This document shows positions 59,775-64,000 of a stretch of DNA of 64,000 nt, one piece after another (within the stretch, counting starts at the first letter, position 1; each line of letters begins with the position of its first letter). Under the pieces are notes generated by a model. The model was not told the origin of the DNA, ran no database searches, and saw only the letters and a list, made by a program, of their open reading frames with translations. The stretch covers positions 186,001 to 250,000 of the forward strand of contig NZ_JAIRDQ010000009.1 of assembly GCF_021458635.1 (NCBI RefSeq). Reading direction: 5' to 3'. The DNA is from Bradyrhizobium monzae (GTDB taxonomy: Bacteria; Pseudomonadota; Alphaproteobacteria; Rhizobiales; Xanthobacteraceae). The position numbers were made by a program, and so were the translations under genes.

Positions 59775-59806
59775 CGCGCTGAGCCTCTGCCGGGGAGCTC
59801 AGCGCG
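59775..59806 (+). promoter_or_regulatory. Strong stem-loop in the sucD-sucA intergenic region
   Basis: CGCGCTGAGC (59775-59784) and GCTCAGCGCG (59797-59806) form a perfect 10-bp stem around a 12-base loop. It ends 45 bases before the sucA ATG. GTTTGTTA follows after seven bases, so it could be a terminator or a 5' UTR regulatory structure. No known riboswitch consensus is recognised. Confidence 0.5.
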
Positions 59807-59851
59807 AGCGCCGTTTGTTATGCGCGAACCGAAATCGCCAGGAACTCAAGT

Positions 59852-62809
59852 ATGTCTCGCCAGGACGCGAACGCAGCCTTTGCCCTCTCATCCTTTTTGC
59901 AGGGCACCAACGCCACCTACATCGACGAAATCTACGCCCGCTACGAGAAGGACCCATCCTCGGTCGACGCCGAGTGGCAGGAGTTCTTCAAGAGCCTCAA
60001 CGACCAGCCCACCGACGTCCGGAAGAATGCCGAGGGCCCGTCCTGGGAGCGCGCCAACTGGCCATTGACGCCGAAGGATGATCTGACCTCCGCGCTGGAC
60101 GGTAACTGGGCCGAGGTCGAGAAGGCGGTCGGCGCCAAGATCGCCGCCAAGGCGCAGGCCAAGGGAGCGGACGCCTCTTCCGCTGACGTGCTCCAGGCCA
60201 CGCGCGACTCCGTCCGCGCGCTGATGCTGATCCGCTCCTACCGGATGCGTGGTCACTTCCACGCCAAGCTCGATCCGCTCGGCATCGAAGCCCCGCGCAA
60301 CCGCGAAGAGCTCGACCCGCGCACCTACGGCTTCAGCGAAGCCGATTTCGACCGCAAGATCTTCCTCGATCACGTGCTCGGCCTCGAATACGCCAATTTG
60401 CGTGAAATCACCGCGATCTGCGAGCGCACCTATTGCCAGACGCTCGGCGTCGAATTCATGCACATCAGCAATGCTGCGCAGAAGGCCTGGATCCAGGAAC
60501 GCATCGAGGGTCCGGACAAGGAGATCTCGTTCACCCGCGAAGGTCGCCGCGCCATTCTGATGAAGCTGGTCGAAGCCGAAGGCTTCGAGAAGTTCTGCGA
60601 CACCAAGTTCACCGGCACCAAGCGTTTCGGCCTCGATGGCGCTGAATCGCTGATCCCCGCGCTCGAGCAGATCATCAAGCGCGGCGGCAATCTCGGCGTG
60701 AAGGAAGTCGTGCTCGGCATGCCGCATCGCGGCCGCCTCAACGTGCTGACCCAGGTGATGGGCAAGGCCCATCGCGCGCTGTTCCACGAATTCAAGGGCG
60801 GTTCGGCGAACCCGGACGCGGTAGAAGGTTCGGGCGACGTCAAGTACCACCTCGGTGCGTCCTCGGACCGCGAGTTCGACGGCAACCGCATCCATCTGTC
60901 GCTGACCGCAAATCCCTCGCATCTTGAGATCGTCGATCCCGTCGTGCTCGGCAAGGTTCGCGCGAAGCAGGACCAGCACGGTGATCCGCCGGATCAGCGC
61001 ATCTCGGTGATGCCGCTCTTGATGCATGGCGACGCGGCGTTCGCCGGCCAGGGCGTGGTCGCCGAATGTTTCGGCCTGTCGGACCTGAAGGGCTACCGCA
61101 CCGGTGGCTCCGTGCACTTCATCGTCAACAACCAGATCGGCTTCACCACGTATCCGCGTTACTCGCGCTCCTCGCCCTATCCGTCGGATGTGGCGAAGAT
61201 GATCGATGCGCCGATCTTCCACGTGAACGGCGACGATCCGGAAGCCGTGGTGTTCGCCGCGAAGGTCGCGACCGAGTTCCGGCAGAAATTCCACAAGCCC
61301 GTCGTCATCGACATGTTCTGCTACCGCAGGCATGGCCACAACGAGGGCGACGAGCCGGCTTTCACCCAGCCGGTGATGTACAAGAAGATCGCGGCGCATC
61401 CGACGACGCTGGAGCTCTACGCCCGCCGCCTGATCAGTGAAGGCGTGCTGACCGAGGGCGAAGTCGACAAGGCCAAGGCGGACTGGCGCGCGCGGCTCGA
61501 TGCCGAGCTCGAAGCCGGCTCCGGCTACAAGCCGAACAAGGCCGACTGGCTCGACGGCAAATGGGCCGGCTTCAAGATCGCCGACCAGGAGGAAGATGCG
61601 CGGCGGGGCGTCACCGGCGTCGATGTTGCCGAGCTGAAGGATATCGGCCGCAAGATCACCAAAGTGCCGGACGGCTTCCGCGTCCACCGCACCATCCAGC
61701 GGTTCCTCGAGAACCGCGCCAAGGCGATCGATACCGGCGCCGGCATCGACTGGGCGACCGGCGAGGCGCTGGCGTTCTGCACGCTGCTCAACGAGAACCA
61801 TCACGTGCGCCTGTCAGGCCAGGATTCGGAGCGCGGCACCTTCTCGCAGCGTCATTCGGTCCTGATCGACCAGGAGGACGAGAGCCGCTACACGCCGTTC
61901 AATCATCTCGGCCATGAGCAGGGCCATTACGAGGTCATCAACTCGCTGCTGTCGGAAGAAGCCGTGCTCGGCTTCGAATACGGCTATTCGCTCGCAGAGC
62001 CGAACACGCTGACGCTGTGGGAAGCCCAGTTCGGCGACTTCGCCAACGGCGCGCAGGTCGTGTTCGACCAGTTCATCTCCTCGGGCGAACGCAAATGGCT
62101 GCGCATGTCCGGTCTCGTCTGCCTGCTGCCGCACGGCTATGAGGGCCAGGGACCGGAGCACTCCTCGGCGCGTCTGGAGCGCTATCTGCAGATGTGCGCG
62201 GAAGACAACATGCAGGTGGTCTACCCGACCACGCCGGCGAACTACTTCCACGTGCTGCGCCGTCAGCTTCATCGCGAGATCCGCAAGCCGCTGATCCTGA
62301 TGACGCCGAAGTCGCTGCTGCGTCACAAGCGGGCGGTCTCGCGTCTCGAGGAGCTCGCCAAGGGAACGACGTTCCACCGCATCCTGTATGATGACGCCCA
62401 GATGCTGCCGAACGAGCCGATCAAGCTCGTTCCGGACGAGAAGATCCGCCGTGTCGTACTGTGCTCGGGTAAGGTCTATTACGACCTCTACGAGGAGCGC
62501 GAGAAGCGCGGCATCGACGACATCTATCTGATGCGCGTCGAGCAGCTCTATCCGGTGCCGCTGAAGGCGCTGGTGGCCGAGCTGTCGCGCTTCAAGAAGG
62601 CCGAAGTGATCTGGTGCCAGGAAGAGCCGCGCAACATGGGCGCCTGGCACTTCATCGAGCCCTATCTGGAATGGGTGCTGAACCAGGTGCACGGTGTGAG
62701 CCGGCGTCCGCGTTATGTCGGCCGCGCCGCTTCCGCCGCGACCGCCACTGGTCTGATGTCCAAGCATCAGGCGCAGCTGAAGGCGTTCCTGGACGAAGCA
62801 CTGAGCTGA
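59852..62809 (+). CDS. sucA: 2-oxoglutarate dehydrogenase E1 component
   Basis: SucA decarboxylates 2-oxoglutarate with thiamine diphosphate. The 985-residue protein starts MSRQDANAAFALSSFLQGTN and has the E1 thiamine-binding and metal region HGDAAFAGQGVVAE, VNNQIGFTTYPR, the catalytic HGHNEGDEPAFTQP, the DQEDESRYTPFNHLG segment and a C-terminal transketolase-like domain. CCAGGAACTCAAGT precedes the ATG. sucB begins 166 bases downstream after an R4-type repeat. Confidence 0.97.
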   Translation: MSRQDANAAFALSSFLQGTNATYIDEIYARYEKDPSSVDAEWQEFFKSLNDQPTDVRKNAEGPSWERANWPLTPKDDLTSALDGNWAEVEKAVGAKIAAKAQAKGADASSADVLQATRDSVRALMLIRSYRMRGHFHAKLDPLGIEAPRNREELDPRTYGFSEADFDRKIFLDHVLGLEYANLREITAICERTYCQTLGVEFMHISNAAQKAWIQERIEGPDKEISFTREGRRAILMKLVEAEGFEKFCDTKFTGTKRFGLDGAESLIPALEQIIKRGGNLGVKEVVLGMPHRGRLNVLTQVMGKAHRALFHEFKGGSANPDAVEGSGDVKYHLGASSDREFDGNRIHLSLTANPSHLEIVDPVVLGKVRAKQDQHGDPPDQRISVMPLLMHGDAAFAGQGVVAECFGLSDLKGYRTGGSVHFIVNNQIGFTTYPRYSRSSPYPSDVAKMIDAPIFHVNGDDPEAVVFAAKVATEFRQKFHKPVVIDMFCYRRHGHNEGDEPAFTQPVMYKKIAAHPTTLELYARRLISEGVLTEGEVDKAKADWRARLDAELEAGSGYKPNKADWLDGKWAGFKIADQEEDARRGVTGVDVAELKDIGRKITKVPDGFRVHRTIQRFLENRAKAIDTGAGIDWATGEALAFCTLLNENHHVRLSGQDSERGTFSQRHSVLIDQEDESRYTPFNHLGHEQGHYEVINSLLSEEAVLGFEYGYSLAEPNTLTLWEAQFGDFANGAQVVFDQFISSGERKWLRMSGLVCLLPHGYEGQGPEHSSARLERYLQMCAEDNMQVVYPTTPANYFHVLRRQLHREIRKPLILMTPKSLLRHKRAVSRLEELAKGTTFHRILYDDAQMLPNEPIKLVPDEKIRRVVLCSGKVYYDLYEEREKRGIDDIYLMRVEQLYPVPLKALVAELSRFKKAEVIWCQEEPRNMGAWHFIEPYLEWVLNQVHGVSRRPRYVGRAASAATATGLMSKHQAQLKAFLDEALS

Positions 62810-62823
62810 ACTCTTTCAAACTG

Positions 62824-62931
62824 CGTCATGCCCCGCTCAAAAAAGCGGGGCATCCAGTAAGTCGCGACGTTCTCGTGAATGCGATGCGTCCCGCTTTGCT
62901 GGATGGCCTGCTTTTCGTCGGCCGTGACATC
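62824..62931. repeat. Palindromic element, family R4, between sucA and sucB
   Basis: CGTCATGCCCCGCTC with GCGGGGCATCCAG at the left, CTGGATGGCC and GGCCGTGACAT at the right. The layout resembles the R4 element in the leuB leader (11743-11829). It occupies most of the intergenic gap between two genes expected to share an mRNA. Confidence 0.65.
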
Positions 62932-62975
62932 CGGAATTCATGACCGCCACTCGCGATCTCCTTAAGGAAAAGACC

Positions 62976-64000
62976 ATGACTGAAATTCGTGTGCCGACGC
63001 TCGGCGAATCCGTCACCGAGGCCACCATCGGCCGCTGGTTCAAGAAGGCCGGCGATGCCGTCGCCGTCGACGAGCCCTTGGTGGAGCTCGAGACCGACAA
63101 GGTCACCATCGAAGTCCCGGCGCCGTCCGCAGGCACGCTGAGCGAGATCGTCGCTGCTGACGGGACGACCGTTGCGGTCGGCGCGCTGCTCGGCCAGATC
63201 ACCGATGGTGCTGCCGGTGCAAAGCCCGCCGCCGCGCCCGCCAAGCCCGCTGCGGCTCCGGCGCCCGCCGCTGCGGCTCCGGCTGCTGCTCCCGCCGCGC
63301 CGAAGGCGCCGCCTGCCGATGCGCCGCTCGCCCCGTCCGTGCGAAAACTCTCCGCCGAGACCGGCGTCGATGCCTCGACCGTTCCGGGCTCCGGCAAGGA
63401 CGGCCGCGTCACCAAGGGCGACATGCTCGCCGCGATCGAGCGTGCGGCCTCTGCGCCGACCCCGGTCAACCAGCCTGCCGCCGCCGTGCAGGTGCGCAGC
63501 GCCTCGCCTGCCGATGACGCCGCCCGCGAAGAGCGCGTCAAGATGACCCGGCTGCGCCAGACCATCGCGCGCCGCCTCAAGGACGTGCAGAACACCGCGG
63601 CCATGCTGACGACCTTCAACGAGGTCGACATGACCAACGTGATGGCGCTGCGCGCGCACTACAAGGATGCGTTCGAGAAGAAGCATGGCTCGAAGCTCGG
63701 CTTCATGGGCTTCTTCACCAAGGCCGTCGTGCAGGCACTGAAGGACATCCCGGCGGTCAACGCCGAGATCGACGGCACCGATTTGATCTACAAGAATTAC
63801 TACCACATCGGCGTCGCCGTCGGCACCGACAAGGGCCTCGTCGTGCCGGTCGTGCGCGATTGCGACAACAAGTCGATCGCCGACATCGAGAAGGGCATCG
63901 CCGATTTCGGCCGCCGCGCCCGTGACGGCCAGCTCAAGATCGACGAGATGCAGGGCGGCACCTTCACCATCACCAATGGCGGCATTTACGGCTCGCTGAT
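62976..64000 (+). CDS. sucB: Dihydrolipoyl succinyltransferase E2 (partial, cut by window end)
   Basis: SucB is the core of the 2-oxoglutarate dehydrogenase complex. The visible 341 codons encode a lipoyl domain with the lipoylation lysine K42 in [10 protein letters not shown], an Ala/Pro-rich linker, an E3-binding domain ([17 protein letters not shown]), and most of the catalytic domain up to [11 protein letters not shown]. The frame is open at the right edge, so the C-terminus with the HxxxDG active site is missing. AAGGAAAAGACC precedes the ATG. Confidence 0.96.
   Translation, partial: MTEIRVPTLGESVTEATIGRWFKKAGDAVAVDEPLVELETDKVTIEVPAPSAGTLSEIVAADGTTVAVGALLGQITDGAAGAKPAAAPAKPAAAPAPAAAAPAAAPAAPKAPPADAPLAPSVRKLSAETGVDASTVPGSGKDGRVTKGDMLAAIERAASAPTPVNQPAAAVQVRSASPADDAAREERVKMTRLRQTIARRLKDVQNTAAMLTTFNEVDMTNVMALRAHYKDAFEKKHGSKLGFMGFFTKAVVQALKDIPAVNAEIDGTDLIYKNYYHIGVAVGTDKGLVVPVVRDCDNKSIADIEKGIADFGRRARDGQLKIDEMQGGTFTITNGGIYGSL

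Overview
The window is about 65% GC and reads as chromosomal core sequence of a Bradyrhizobium or a close relative (alphaproteobacteria). Pointers are the sdhCDAB, mdh-sucC-sucD-sucA-sucB and ccmABCDG layouts, the ffh-rpsP-rimM-trmD-rplS block, a MatB malonyl-CoA synthetase, and several families of short palindromic intergenic repeats of the type common in Bradyrhizobium. I see no tRNA, rRNA, CRISPR array, transposase, integrase, phage gene or plasmid-type replication gene. The species call is inference from gene content, not from a search.

Layout. 0.1-3.5 kb: succinate dehydrogenase (sdhC-D-A-B, minus strand). 4-12 kb: a TauE/SafE permease, an unknown protein, matB divergent from a short-chain dehydrogenase, a secreted fasciclin protein, a cytochrome b / molybdopterin oxidoreductase pair and an MFS transporter. 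11.8-24.8 kb: leuB, a hexapeptide acetyltransferase, asd, beta-carbonic anhydrase, a CoA-ester lyase, then a less conserved patch (frameshifted VOC gene, membrane protein, lyase remnant, LssY_C and HD-domain genes, a DUF6455 protein, a glycosyltransferase-like protein), then leuD, a minimal zinc metallopeptidase and small exported proteins. 24.9-30.5 kb: leuC and the ribosome/SRP block. 30.8-40 kb: an MBL hydrolase, SIMPL and exported GyrI-like proteins, dapF-mtaB, a DUF2336 protein, an RluA-type pseudouridine synthase, ftsY-yciB. 39.6-42.8 kb: cytochrome c maturation ccmA-B-C-D-G. 43-55.7 kb: acnA, a DUF1223 protein, a DUF2794 protein, a GNAT acetyltransferase, a Bax-inhibitor-1 protein, an FtsX-type ABC system divergent from a GDSL esterase, an RNA 2',3'-cyclic phosphodiesterase and zapE. 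55.9 kb to the right edge: mdh, sucC, a DUF1579-like gene, sucD, sucA and sucB (cut by the window end).

Most of the TCA cycle (aconitase, malate dehydrogenase, succinyl-CoA synthetase, 2-oxoglutarate dehydrogenase E1/E2, succinate dehydrogenase) sits within 64 kb, with the heme-delivery ccm genes and with leucine (leuB, leuC, leuD) and aspartate-family (asd, dapF) biosynthesis. Both GTPases of the SRP pathway (Ffh, FtsY) lie about 7.4 kb apart.

I found no convincing new defence or mobile system. The observations most worth checking are: a one-base frameshift in a VOC gene beside a duplicated tail of the upstream CoA lyase; repeat elements placed inside operons (ccmA/ccmB, sucA/sucB, the leuB leader) and encoding the RimM C-terminus; a strong inverted repeat upstream of sdhC; a stem-loop in the sucA leader; an orphan minus-strand terminator beside a 12-bp tandem repeat; and an exported GyrI-like protein coupled to a SIMPL protein.
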